A stretch of DNA of 64,000 nucleotides, from NCBI GenBank assembly GCA_037693485.1, contig CM075349.1, positions 29,085,501 through 29,149,500 of the forward strand. The letters are read 5' to 3'. The notes beneath the pieces are model-generated. The model worked only from the letters and a program-made list of their open reading frames with translations, was not told the origin of the DNA and ran no database searches. This document shows, one piece after another, positions 34,501 to 43,545 of the stretch. The translations under genes were made by a program, and so were the position numbers. Within the stretch, counting starts at the first letter, position 1; each line of letters opens with the position of its first letter. The stretch is from Kitagawia praeruptora (Eukaryota > Streptophyta > Magnoliopsida > Apiales > Apiaceae).

Positions 34501-34834
34501 TGCAGAAGCTGAATATATTGCAGCTGGAAGTTGCTGTGCACAAATTCTTTGGATGAAGAATCAATTAATGGATTATGGACTAAAGTTGTCAAATATTCCT
34601 ATCTACTGTGACAACACTAGTGCCATAGCCATATCAGACAATCCAGTTCAACACTCCAGAACAAAGCACATTGATATAAGACATCATTTCATCAGGGAGC
34701 ATGTTGAAAAAGGAGATGTAAAATTGGTTTATGTTCCAACAGATAAGCAACTTGCAGATATATTCACCAAGCCACTGGATGAAGCAACATTTACCAGGTT
34801 GGTGAGTGAATTGGGAATGCTAAATCAGGTATGA
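31577..34834 (+). CDS. Copia Pol: protease, integrase, RT, RNase H
   Basis: The frame is the same as gag and separated from it by a single TAA (31574-31576); no ATG lies at its start, so expression by readthrough or splicing is likely. Protease: IIDSGCSKHMTGD. Pre-integrase: LWHKKFSHLNFKTMNML, with CEDCQMGK. Integrase core: HMDLFRPV, SDNGTEF and QQNGVVERKNRTL give D, D and E. RT: KWVFRNKID, VFQMDVKSAFLNGE, LYGLKQAPRAWY and catalytic YVDDIIFG. RNase H: SDSDYAGCKIDRKSTTG, STAEAEYIA and KHIDIRHHFIR. All catalytic residues are present and there is no internal stop. The integrase before RT order defines Ty1/copia. Confidence 0.95.
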   Translation, partial: THSVLQGKRGKQVMWIIDSGCSKHMTGDISLLSQYVEKAGPTITFGDNSKGYTVGYGCLKAGNVVIEEISLVEGLKHNLPSVSQFTDKGFKVNFGMMECSIHHKKDRSLSLKGVRKGSLFVADLNSTNEERIFCFYSKASVGDSMLWHKKFSHLNFKTMNMLMKKELVRGLPQQEFCQEGLCEDCQMGKLRKAMHKSKQVNTNTEALKLIHMDLFRPVNVQSLSRKRYALVMIDDYSRYTWVKFLESKDEAAQEIIDHIRVLDRTPEAKVQFLRSDNGTEFRNATLGNFCKDQGIVQQFSAARTPQQNGVVERKNRTLIEAARTMLSNAKLPTYFWAEAINTACYTQNRTLINKAHGNTPYYLLTGKKPTVKYFHIFGSKCFLMKDNHERKGKFDTKAYEGIFMGYGIERTAYRVYIMEHKTIEESVNVTFDETKFPGLHEDGQMQPFRFENQGYLEKEEFVDEEPSLIQSMGYEKESVNSHNLNQTSAQSQTISGINQQECETGEFEQNEQNNENGGESNPHIDERHSHQTSSLPQSTKWNRDHTSNLIIGDPTTGVRTRRNISAESMFSCFLSQMEPKIVEEALLDSDWVMAMQEELNQFERNNVWKLVPRPKGKSVIETKWVFRNKIDESGNVTRNKARLVAKGYCQQEGIDYDETFAPVARLEAIRIFLAFAAHCKFKVFQMDVKSAFLNGELEEEVYVEQPPGFENDKLHNFVYKLFKALYGLKQAPRAWYDTLSTFLLENQFIRGMVDKTLFYKYHGKDIILVQIYVDDIIFGSTNEQLCEKFSSLMRNKYEMSMMGELAFFLGLQIYQKKEGIFICQSKYVKELLKKFNLEDSSPAKTPISTATKLELDPKGKKVDSSTYRGMVGSLLYLTASRPDIMFATCLCARFQADPKESHLVAIKRIFRYLKGTPNLGLWYPKETGFDLIGYSDSDYAGCKIDRKSTTGSCQFLGGRLVSWFSKKQHSVSTSTAEAEYIAAGSCCAQILWMKNQLMDYGLKLSNIPIYCDNTSAIAISDNPVQHSRTKHIDIRHHFIREHVEKGDVKLVYVPTDKQLADIFTKPLDEATFTRLVSELGMLNQV

Positions 34835-35654
34835 TAATCTAACTGGTTTATCAATTCTAAGTAGTTGGAGCTCATGACAGAAACTTTTAAAGGTACTGTT
34901 ACAAGAAGGTACTGTCATGAGAAGTTAAGGTACATTGTGATACTTGTTCAGACAACATGTTTGCTATGACTATGCTAAAAGGATTTTTAGATATCATGTT
35001 TGCTATGACTATGCTAAAAGGATTTTTTAGATATCATGTTTGCTATGACTATGCTAAAAGGATTTTTAGATATCATGCTTGCTATGACTATGCTAAAATA
35101 GTTTTACATGTCTGTCTTAAAATGATTTTAAGAAATCATGTGTCCTTAACTTAAGTTATGTGTGAACAGTGACTGACAGCATAATCTTATGATAAGTTTA
35201 CTGTCAGATAAAACTTACTGTCACTCATGAAGCTGATTGACAGAAATATTGTTAGCGCACAAGTTACTGTCAATGAAAGTTGCTGTCACAAGAAATTACT
35301 GTCAGAATTGGTAGAGAAAGAAAAGCGCACAGGTTACTGTCAATGAAAGTTGCTGTCACGAGAAGTTGCTGTCAAAGATAGTGGAAAGATATATATATAT
35401 TAATTTTTATATATATATACATACGTATATTTCTTTTCACCAATCCACGATCTAATAGCAACTGCCACGTAATATAGCAAGTGGAGTTAATGGGTAATAT
35501 CATTATCACACGTTCAATTAAGAGAGGTTAAATCGATTCATATTAGAAACTGAATCTACCGTTTAATCTACTATCACTTTCATTTGCAAAAACCTCTCAA
35601 CCTTCTGCATCCAAAAACCGCATTTTTCTCTCTCATTTTTCAAAGCATTCAACA
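34835..35654 (+). promoter_or_regulatory. Pol-ORF3 spacer dense in CTGTCA/TGACAG
   Basis: 820 non-coding bases carry 12 copies of the hexamer: TGACAG at 34875, 35174 and 35238; CTGTCA at 34912, 35201, 35218, 35267, 35283, 35299, 35337, 35353 and 35369. About 0.4 would be expected by chance at equal base frequencies. A TA-rich block (35389-35425) and a pyrimidine-rich leader (35618-35645) precede the third ORF and could be its own promoter and 5' UTR. Confidence 0.8.
34956..35100 (+). repeat. 39-bp tandem array in the copia spacer
   Basis: Units start at 34956, 34995, 35035 and 35074, each beginning CATGTTTGCTATGACTATGC (CATGCTTG in the last) and running into TAAAAGGATTTTTAGATAT. Three full units and a partial fourth. 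Confidence 0.93.
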
Positions 35655-38600
35655 ATGGCACCTAAACAAAGCATTGCTCAAACCAATTTTGCTGGTATCT
35701 TTTCTCCTAGTGATGCTGGTGAAAACTTCAAAGGACTTATTTCGTTCTTGAATAAATCCTACCTAGGTCATGCAATAACCTCTTCCCCCAAAATTGATAC
35801 TGTTAGAATTGAAAAGTTCTGGAAATCAGCAAGTGCTCAAGGAACTGGAGAGAATGAATCAATTAAGTTCAATATAGATGATGCAAGTTATTCTCTTACA
35901 GTAAAGAACATCAATGAGGCTTTGGGCATTGTGTTGACCAGTGAAGAAAGCTTTATGGAACTAGCAACTGATGATACCCTGAAGAAGTTCTTTCTGAAGA
36001 TTGGGTACTCTGGTTCTAAACTTGAAGAAACTTCTGATAAGTGGTATCAAACAGGAGAAATGGACAGGAAATTTCTAAGAAAAGAGTGGAGTATGATTTT
36101 TGATGTAATGGTGAAGGTATTCTCTACCAAGACTACAGGATGGAATGGCATACCATCATATATCAAGAAGCTCACTCATTCATTAGTTCATGGATACAAG
36201 GTGAACATTGGAAAACTGATAATGACACAGTTGAAAGGCGCAATAGGCAAGAAGGTATCCATCTATCCTCGCTTTTTAACTATGTGTATTAATAGTATTT
36301 GTGGAAATATTGAGGACAATTCTGATTTTGAAGAATGTCCTGTTTTAAAGAAAAACACACACACATCTCTTAACACACAGAATTTGAATGTACATATTCC
36401 ACTATGTTTCACACAACACATGGTAAATCAAGTGCCCAACCTTGATTTTCCATTTCCAACAGGTTACACTGTTTTCACAATAGAGAATGAAGCTGAATTA
36501 GACCCAAATTCAGTTAACCCACATTCCACACCATACATTCCACCTAGGGACTCTAGACTACCAAAAGCCCTTAAAATGGCCAAACAGGAATCAAAGAAAA
36601 GAACCCTAGAGAGTGCAACTGGTGAACAAGTTGAGAGTCAAGAGGGAGTCACTGCACCTAGTGCAGCAAATAAGGTTGGTAGTGAAAAAGAACCCACAGT
36701 AGCCCCTTCTGAGCCTAAGAAGAAGAGAGCTAGAAGGGCCAAGGTTACTGTCAGCCACCCTACAGTTTCCCAAAAGACTGTAGAGGATGATAGGGAAATG
36801 AACTCACCTCTAGGTGTTTCTTCTCAACAAGGGACATCTATTGAAATTGGCCTGTCTCCCAAGGCATCTTGTAAAGAGTCTGCACAAACTCAAGAATTCA
36901 CTCTTGAGGAACCTGTATTTGAAGATACACACATTGAGATAGAGCACAGTGAGGAATTCACTCATACTATTGATGTTCCACAATCATTTTCTGTGGAACA
37001 GCCAATTAATCAATCTAAAATTCAATCTTCTTCTTTCATTCCCACATCTGTTGTTTCTTCTAATCAACCTAGAGAGGGGGACAGTACCAACCCCTCAGGT
37101 TTTGATCATCCATCTCAAATCATGGATGAGCCCCCATCTAGTGGTCCACAAGAACCCATTTCTCAAAGTGAAATGGATACCACTCCATCAAACACTGGAT
37201 TAGATCAAGATGCAAACTTGTCAGAAATTGAAACAGCCAGCATCTTAATCGATTCCCTCAAAGCATCTTACCCTAGGGAAGTTGCTGTCACAGCCAAAGA
37301 TGCTGTCAATGACAAATCAGAAGGTGCTGTCAAACATTCAAGTGACAGTACCATTCCAACAAAAGATACTGTCAAAAGTCCTTCAAGAGATGCTGTCATC
37401 CCTGTTCAACCACAACTACAAGAAGGATTAGTGGAAGATATCTCTGATGATGACTTGCCCCTTTCAAAGGCCTTCAAGGTAAAATCTACTCTTTTGCATG
37501 TTAGTACTGCTCATACTACTGCATCTAGGATGAGTGAGGGAGTGAAACATCAAAGAGAGATAAAAGAACAGAGAGGTGAGACTAAAAATGAGAGGCAGCC
37601 AAATGTGCTGGCAAAAGGAGAGGGACTTGAGCATGTCCAGAGTGAATTTGAGGGAGACAATACAGAAAAGGCATTAGGCCTTGAGGGAATTTTTGTGAGA
37701 GATGATGAGATCATCTATAAAAACACTGAGAGTGTGAGAACCCCAACAGCCTCCATGCCCCAGACTTATCCCTTACCTCCTAAAAGGCTTAGGTCTGGTG
37801 GTCCTTCTGCATCCTCAAATGACAGGCTCCAAGCACTGGAGAATCGATGTGCTACAATGGAAAGCAAACTGGACAACCTGTCATCTACTGTGAAGACTGG
37901 ATTTGCTGAAATTCAAGCCACCCTACTGTCACTCTCTTCATTACTTCATGCTGCAAACTTAACTAAGGGGGAGAAAGGAAAAGATCAGAAAGAGGCTGAG
38001 CAACCAGAAAGAAAGGAGGAGTTACAAGGGGAAGCTAAAAGACAGGGGGAGCAAAGGAGTAAGGGGGAGCAAGAGAGAGTAGGAATAGCCTCTGGAACTG
38101 AGGAGCTTTTTGAAGCTGAAGTAGATGGGGAACAAATGCTAGTATCCAAGGAGGTATTAAGTCAAATACAAGGAAATAGAGCATCCTCAATCAAAATCAA
38201 TGAACCAGTTCCTGAGAAGAAAGAATCCACATTGGAGAGGCTATGGAAAGAAAAAGAGGAATCAAATAGGATGGGTAAAGGCAAAGACAAGTTGCCTGAA
38301 TATGTGTTTTCTTCAGAGCCTATCTTTTGGACTGATGGAAGTACATATTCCCAAGAAGAAGCTGACTTAATAACAGTAAGCCACATGGAGAGCACCTTGA
38401 ATAATAAGGATGAGGAATTCAAAAATCTGGTGAATGAAGCAATCACAGTGTCTAAAGGAAAACCTGCTAAGTTGGCAGAAGCTTTGAGAGAAAAGATTGT
38501 AAATCTGTCAGTAAAGATTAGCTCAGAGAAGAGGTGGGCAGTTGATGTGTACCTGAAAAGTGGGCATTCAATATTCATAACAACTCAACTGTTGGAAACT

Positions 38601-40580
38601 TTCTCTGCCAGAGTGCAATATATCCTTGGGATTCTAGTGAAGAAAAACTCTACCATCTTTGATGAAAGTCTCTTTATGCAACTGGGCACAATGGTCAACA
38701 ACAAACTTCCAGAAGTAAGTCTCCAGCCATATGGTGTAAGCTTTAAACAGACAACAGCCAAAGGAGCTAAAGGTCTTGGATTCTTAACTCTTGAAGGCAA
38801 AACTTCTTTACAAAGCAAAGTCATCATGGATGTACTTAAGGTATTACTGAATGCATCCATCACCAAGGAAAGGATTAAGGCAGTTAAAGATATTCACAAG
38901 ATTTTGGCAAAGAGAAACATGGAGTACAGTGCCAAAATCAAAAAGCTCATTGCCAAAGCAAATTCAAGAAGAAATGCTCAAGGTGGAAACTGCATTTTTG
39001 ATGACACCTTGGAAAAAGATGATGATGACAATCAGGATGGAGGTGAAGCTGGAGGACCTAAGAGAATAGAACTGAGAGACTCTTCAAAAGAGCAAACTCA
39101 AGTCAAAGAAGCAGAATCAAAGGAAATTTCTGAAAATTCTAGCTCAAGCAAGAAAGTTGATGAAAAGAAAGAGGAAGAAGTACTTGAAGCATTTAAAGGA
39201 AATCAAGAAGAAATGGAAATTGACAGTATACATCTTGAAAAAGATACTGTCAACAAAGATGCTGTCAAGGATATCAACAAAGATGCTGTCAGTCAGGATG
39301 AAGTAACAGTCATTGAAGATACTGTCAAAGAAGACATTGTCAGAAGCCCTTTAAAAGAAACTGTCAACGATCCTACTGTCAAATCATTCAAGACAGTAAG
39401 AATCAAGAGAAAATCAAAAAGACCAACAAAGGGAAAGACTGTCTACAAAGGAGAAGGAAAAGCTACAGGATTGGGACTCAAGAAACCTATCATGAGGAGA
39501 AGAATGAATAGCTTTGAAATGATGCAGCTGAATGCCAAAGAAACAATCACCTCTGTATCCATAGAATTTGATGGACCAAAAGAAGAAGTTGCAAGATACA
39601 TTCTATGGCAAAACAATGAAAAGTTGATTACAGTGGAATCTGACTTCACTCAGATATCAAAATCAAAGGTGATCTCAAAGAAACTCATTCAAACTTCTGA
39701 AACAGTTAAACGAAGAATTGATTTCTTCAATCTGGAAAGGATGGTTGAGCTACTGCAAACCTATGATAATGTTTCAAAGAAGATCATGGATCAAGTTCTC
39801 AAGTACTATGAAGCCAGGCATGTTGAATTTATTGAGAAGTTTGGAGATTGGACACTTCACAATGATGATGATGTCTATCAAATCCTTGGTTTGGAGTATG
39901 AAGAAGACAATCCTATTCCTGATTATGACTGGATTGAAATGCGAAAACCTTATTCAGAACATGAAATGAAGATGTATGAAGCAGAGCAAAGGTTCAAAGA
40001 AGAATTAGCATCAAGGAAAAAATCTCGTCAACAGATAGAAGATGAGATTGAAGCTGAAATGAAGAAAAATTACAGTAAAATCAATAAGATCAACAGTGAA
40101 GAATCCAACTATCAGCCATGCGTACTGGACAATCCTTTGAGAATCAAGTATGGCAAAGAAGAAATTTATGTAGATAGTTTCTCTAAATTGAAGACCAGTG
40201 TGTTAAAAGAATTATTCTGGCAAGTGGTTGGATCAACTAACAGTCTTGAAACACTGTGTTCTTGGGAGCTTGATATGATTCTTGATCAGAGGAGAGGAGA
40301 GGATCCCAGCCTGGACAAACAAAGAAGGGAAACTCTAAATCAGTTTCCTGGCAGGAGATTCAAAATGGAGGGAAATGTGCTAAAATTCAGATCAATTGTA
40401 AAGCAAAATGTTTACTGGATGGAACTCAGAGATACATTGAACACTGCTTCCTCAATGATCAGAAAATACATTGTGGAAAATGAAGATGATGCACAGTCCC
40501 CTGAAGAAAAAGAGTTAATTGAAAATCTCAGAAGAGCTCTAAGGGAAAAGGAGCAAAGTGAAAAGTTCAAATCAAGATAA
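35655..40580 (+). CDS. Copia third ORF (1641 aa), function unknown
   Basis: Start ATG in CAACAATGGCACC. Residues about 10-225 form a globular region (FKGLISFLNKSYLGHAI, IEKFWKSASAQG, LTVKNINEALGI, IYPRFLTMCINSIC) resembling N-terminal domains of ORFs found in many plant retrotransposons. Then comes a long low-complexity region with basic (KKKRARRAKV, possible nuclear signal) and acidic parts, a coiled coil near 720-765, and a charged C-terminus. I see no signal peptide or membrane span, so calling it an envelope protein is not justified here. Two clusters of D-T/A-V-K/N repeats (near 545-580 and 1190-1245) coincide with CTGTCA clusters. The intact length implies selection or very recent insertion. 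Confidence 0.85.
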   Translation: MAPKQSIAQTNFAGIFSPSDAGENFKGLISFLNKSYLGHAITSSPKIDTVRIEKFWKSASAQGTGENESIKFNIDDASYSLTVKNINEALGIVLTSEESFMELATDDTLKKFFLKIGYSGSKLEETSDKWYQTGEMDRKFLRKEWSMIFDVMVKVFSTKTTGWNGIPSYIKKLTHSLVHGYKVNIGKLIMTQLKGAIGKKVSIYPRFLTMCINSICGNIEDNSDFEECPVLKKNTHTSLNTQNLNVHIPLCFTQHMVNQVPNLDFPFPTGYTVFTIENEAELDPNSVNPHSTPYIPPRDSRLPKALKMAKQESKKRTLESATGEQVESQEGVTAPSAANKVGSEKEPTVAPSEPKKKRARRAKVTVSHPTVSQKTVEDDREMNSPLGVSSQQGTSIEIGLSPKASCKESAQTQEFTLEEPVFEDTHIEIEHSEEFTHTIDVPQSFSVEQPINQSKIQSSSFIPTSVVSSNQPREGDSTNPSGFDHPSQIMDEPPSSGPQEPISQSEMDTTPSNTGLDQDANLSEIETASILIDSLKASYPREVAVTAKDAVNDKSEGAVKHSSDSTIPTKDTVKSPSRDAVIPVQPQLQEGLVEDISDDDLPLSKAFKVKSTLLHVSTAHTTASRMSEGVKHQREIKEQRGETKNERQPNVLAKGEGLEHVQSEFEGDNTEKALGLEGIFVRDDEIIYKNTESVRTPTASMPQTYPLPPKRLRSGGPSASSNDRLQALENRCATMESKLDNLSSTVKTGFAEIQATLLSLSSLLHAANLTKGEKGKDQKEAEQPERKEELQGEAKRQGEQRSKGEQERVGIASGTEELFEAEVDGEQMLVSKEVLSQIQGNRASSIKINEPVPEKKESTLERLWKEKEESNRMGKGKDKLPEYVFSSEPIFWTDGSTYSQEEADLITVSHMESTLNNKDEEFKNLVNEAITVSKGKPAKLAEALREKIVNLSVKISSEKRWAVDVYLKSGHSIFITTQLLETFSARVQYILGILVKKNSTIFDESLFMQLGTMVNNKLPEVSLQPYGVSFKQTTAKGAKGLGFLTLEGKTSLQSKVIMDVLKVLLNASITKERIKAVKDIHKILAKRNMEYSAKIKKLIAKANSRRNAQGGNCIFDDTLEKDDDDNQDGGEAGGPKRIELRDSSKEQTQVKEAESKEISENSSSSKKVDEKKEEEVLEAFKGNQEEMEIDSIHLEKDTVNKDAVKDINKDAVSQDEVTVIEDTVKEDIVRSPLKETVNDPTVKSFKTVRIKRKSKRPTKGKTVYKGEGKATGLGLKKPIMRRRMNSFEMMQLNAKETITSVSIEFDGPKEEVARYILWQNNEKLITVESDFTQISKSKVISKKLIQTSETVKRRIDFFNLERMVELLQTYDNVSKKIMDQVLKYYEARHVEFIEKFGDWTLHNDDDVYQILGLEYEEDNPIPDYDWIEMRKPYSEHEMKMYEAEQRFKEELASRKKSRQQIEDEIEAEMKKNYSKINKINSEESNYQPCVLDNPLRIKYGKEEIYVDSFSKLKTSVLKELFWQVVGSTNSLETLCSWELDMILDQRRGEDPSLDKQRRETLNQFPGRRFKMEGNVLKFRSIVKQNVYWMELRDTLNTASSMIRKYIVENEDDAQSPEEKELIENLRRALREKEQSEKFKSR

Positions 40581-40735
40581 GTAAAGTTTTTTTATTTGTG
40601 AACTTTTGTGATATATTGTTTGAAAACAATTCAGTTTAATCATTGGTCAGAAATGAAGAGTTTATTCTTTCTGATCTATGTTAGTTAAGTTGTCAGCATG
40701 ATATTTGTAAATTTGTCCTTATTGTCCATAAAAAC

Positions 40736-40749
40736 AAATTGGGGGAGAT
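40736..40749 (+). other. Copia polypurine tract
   Basis: AAATTGGGGGAGAT abuts the right LTR (TGTTGGG from 40750); it primes plus-strand DNA synthesis. Confidence 0.85.
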
Positions 40750-41910
40750 TGTTGGGATTTATGGGTGATGGAATAGACAACTTAACTAGTTTTATTGGTA
40801 TACTTAGTTTTTACTAAGTAGAACATACTGTCATAGCCTGAAATGTATTCTTGTAATTTAAATAAATACTGTCATGTAATAAGTGTAATTCTTGGAAGAA
40901 GTTCGATTATGTTCAAGCCTCAAGAAATACATAAGTTCGACAGAAGGAATAAAAGTTACTGTCAAGCCCTGACAGTAAGGTTACAAGGAAACATCATGTT
41001 GCCTAGGTCGACAGCAAGTTTCACGGAGTCGACAGCAAGTTTCAACTTGACAGCAACATTGGCGGAGATTCTAATGACAGCAACTTTGATATACAGTTTG
41101 CGACAGTGAGTTTGGAATTCTTGACAGCAATCTCTGCGGGAAAAACATGCTGTCAATCAAAGCACAATTCTTGACAGCAATCTCTGCGGGAATTCATACT
41201 GTCAACCAAAGCTAAATTCTTGACAGTAATATCTGCGGGAAATTCATACTGTCAAAACAAAGCGTAATCCATTGACAGCAAACTTTGTGGCAAACATACT
41301 GTCATATAGAATCAGCTTGATTTAGGAATTTCTCTAAGTCAAAATTAGACGACAGACTACATGTTCAAAAGAAGCAGGCATGCTGTATTATTCAACCTTT
41401 ACAGCAAGTTTGGAAAGTCTATAACAGAAGCTCAAGAGATCACATGGAACAACCTGTAAAGTCTAGAACAGATAAAATTGAATACGGCTAGATCTGGGTG
41501 GCTCAAATGTGGAAAGCATCTTTAAGTTACTTTGTGCTAATCACATGGGAATAAATCATGGAATGAGCTGCAAAAGGAATATAACAGCAACTCGACAACC
41601 CATGTTGATGGTGATAGTACAGTAGATTATCACTCTATAAATAGAGCATTCTACTTATACATTAAATAACTCAACCACTGTAATCTCTTGAGTCTTTGTA
41701 GCTTGAGAACTATTTTGTTCTTAAGGTTGTAGCAAAACTTTGCAAAATAAATAAAACATTTATTTTGTGAAATCCTCGTATTTGATTTTAATTGTGTTTG
41801 CATTTCTTCTACTAGTAAATCACAAATTCTATTTAAGTTGTTGAAATAGTTTTTGAAATTTATTAGTATTGCATTCAACCCCCCTTCTGCAATACTTTCC
41901 TGGACCAACA
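40750..41910 (+). repeat. Copia right LTR
   Basis: 1161 bp, identical by eye to the left LTR except one base in GCAAG(C/T)TTGG. Confidence 0.96.
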
Positions 41911-42020
41911 CCTTCTTTCTGTCAAGTCTGTAGTAGCAGCAAGAGTAAAAATAAATTAATCAAGAAGCCATTAACTGTTAACTTTTGTAGTATGAACATT
42001 TAGCCAGGCAAGAAACAAAC

Positions 42021-42139
42021 CTTTCAGTTGGTATGGGAACTATAAGAATGAGTAGCTTTGGTTTAAATGTGAGTGCCTTGTCAATGAATTTGTTTGCCAA
42101 GTATCCATGGACACCAAAAGGAGGATTCAGTCCCATAAT
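42021..42139 (-). pseudogene. EDM2-like gene fragment, upstream exon
   Basis: On the minus strand, after a TAG acceptor, the exon reads IMGLNPPFGVHGYLANKF, then ALTFKPKLLILIVP, and ends before GTTTGT. This is the conserved NPPFG-containing methyltransferase-like core of EDM2-type proteins as I remember it. Clean splice borders on both sides show that a genomic, intron-containing piece was captured. It leads into the exon at 41918/27793 that the copia split. EDM2 in Arabidopsis regulates heterochromatin marks and transposon-containing genes. Confidence 0.78.
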
Positions 42140-42774
42140 CTATAAAAGAGAGAACCGTAAAAAATATATAGAACGTCATTTTTCAATAAAATTATATAAA
42201 GTACTAGAGAGCAACTTCTTAGCATCTGACCAGATTAGAACCAGCAGGTAATTCTTGAAATAGACAGATAAATAGAGTAATAGACAGAGAAGAAGTAGTT
42301 TTTATCATATTATATAATTCTTGAAATTCTTACGATAGAATTAGTGAAATCAAATGACAAATAGTCCAACTGATGGTAGAGCAGTCCCATTTTCTTTGGC
42401 CACCTGCAGAAATGAAAAGAAAAACTGTCCGAAAGTAAAATTGACAAGAAAGTATTGACAAAGCTAATACGATAGCAAATTAAGCACACTGGTTTACCTG
42501 AAATTATACATGCATAATATTATGTGCAGACATCCCAAACATATACCTGAAAGTATGGTATGCATATTACTGTAGAGTTACACAAAATGGATTGAGGTTA
42601 GACTTAAAAGTGAATATCCATGCCGTGACTGAAATGTGGATATGGTAGCTATTCTTTTAATATTTTTTTATATATATTTTTACAACAACTGAGTATGAAA
42701 TGCCTTGCTGAAATGTCTTGAGTACGTACTAGTGGAAGGTTTCAAAATATTGAATGAAAAATTGTAAAGACAGT

Positions 42775-42905
42775 TACCTTGAAGAATGAGAAGATTGAGA
42801 AGTTCCCACTAACAGATGTCTTCCTCACGGGAAGTGTTTTCGCAAGTGACAGATCTTGACACAGTTGTTGAGCTATTTCTTTCAATAATGCCAGTTAGGC
42901 CTTCT
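42775..42905 (-). pseudogene. Captured exon, unidentified
   Basis: A minus-strand frame reads ALLKEIAQQLCQDLSLAK and continues TLPVRKTSVSGNFSIFSFFK before a GTAACT donor. A stop lies just upstream in the same frame, so the acceptor is unclear or the exon is damaged. I do not recognise the family. It is flanked by the PP6 and EDM2-like pieces. Confidence 0.4.
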
Positions 42906-42982
42906 CGGTACCTACAGATATCAGTAACTCATCAATAATAAACTTCTGAGGAAAGAAAACAAATCAGCATAATTGCACAAAC

Positions 42983-43172
42983 CTGGTCTACAGTTCTAAC
43001 ATCAGGGGAAAGTTCACCATGAACACATAATACCTGAATACAAAGGAGGTTACCATTCAAATAGGTAAGCATTAATTGGTGATAGAGTTAAATAGTCAAA
43101 AACATCTGTGCAATACCGCCAAGCATTAGCATTTCCGTACTTTATTTGACATTCATCATAAAAACCATAGAC
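42983..43172 (-). pseudogene. PP6-type Ser/Thr phosphatase catalytic fragment
   Basis: Two minus-strand exons with proper borders: 43172-43117 reads VYGFYDECQIKYGNANAW, and 43033-42983 reads VLCVHGELSPDVRTVDQ. These are adjacent parts of the PPP-family catalytic core (the second is around the conserved HGGLSP motif, here HGELSP with one G lost). They match plant PP6/FyPP-type subunits best in my memory. The coding segment normally between them (about 17 residues) is missing, and the HGG-to-HGE change would damage the active-site loop. It is a captured, non-functional piece. Confidence 0.85.
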
Positions 43173-43489
43173 CTAGAAAATGCAGTAACAAAATTGACAA
43201 GGTCAGAGATCAGCTACTCAACATCCTCGATTCCCTAGTTATGTACCTGCTACTACAGTTTTTATACGTGTGTGTATATAAATCTTGCACTGTGATTAAC
43301 AGATTTTAACTAGTAAAAATTGCTGTCCACTTTTTAATTTCTTTTCCATATCATTACTGCAGCAAGTGATATCAGTCCATTGCATTTGTGCATTTGTCCT
43401 GCAGCAAGTGAAATAGAACTGAGAAATAAATTAAAGCATGGTATTGCATCTAATCTGAAAAAGAATTACCTTATTGTCATATCCAGATG

Positions 43490-43545
43490 TAACAATCTCT
43501 TCCTCGACAGCAGCAAAACATTTAATTTTACCATATCACACTAAA
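43490..43545 (-). pseudogene. Captured exon, unidentified
   Basis: The minus strand reads KCFAAVEEEIVTSGYDNK and stops at a GTAATT donor. It is exon-like, with the family unknown to me. Confidence 0.35.

Larger units (their letters stand above)
27794..41910 (+). mobile_element. Ty1/copia retrotransposon with third ORF (14.1 kb, Sirevirus-like)
   Basis: Both LTRs are 1161 bp (TGTTGGGATT ... GGACCAACA), flanked by target duplication CCTTC at 27789-27793 and 41911-41915. The order is LTR, initiator-Met primer binding site, gag, protease-integrase-RT-RNase H (copia order), spacer, a 1641-aa ORF, polypurine tract, LTR. Large gag and an extra ORF after pol are features of Sireviruses. I noticed one difference between the LTRs (AAGCTTGG versus AAGTTTGG), so the insertion is very recent. 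All three ORFs are open. The hexamer CTGTCA/TGACAG is repeated throughout. Confidence 0.95.

Noticed and set aside
38162..38866. Minus-strand open frames opposite the third ORF
   Set aside because: Shadow frames of a long purine-rich coding strand.
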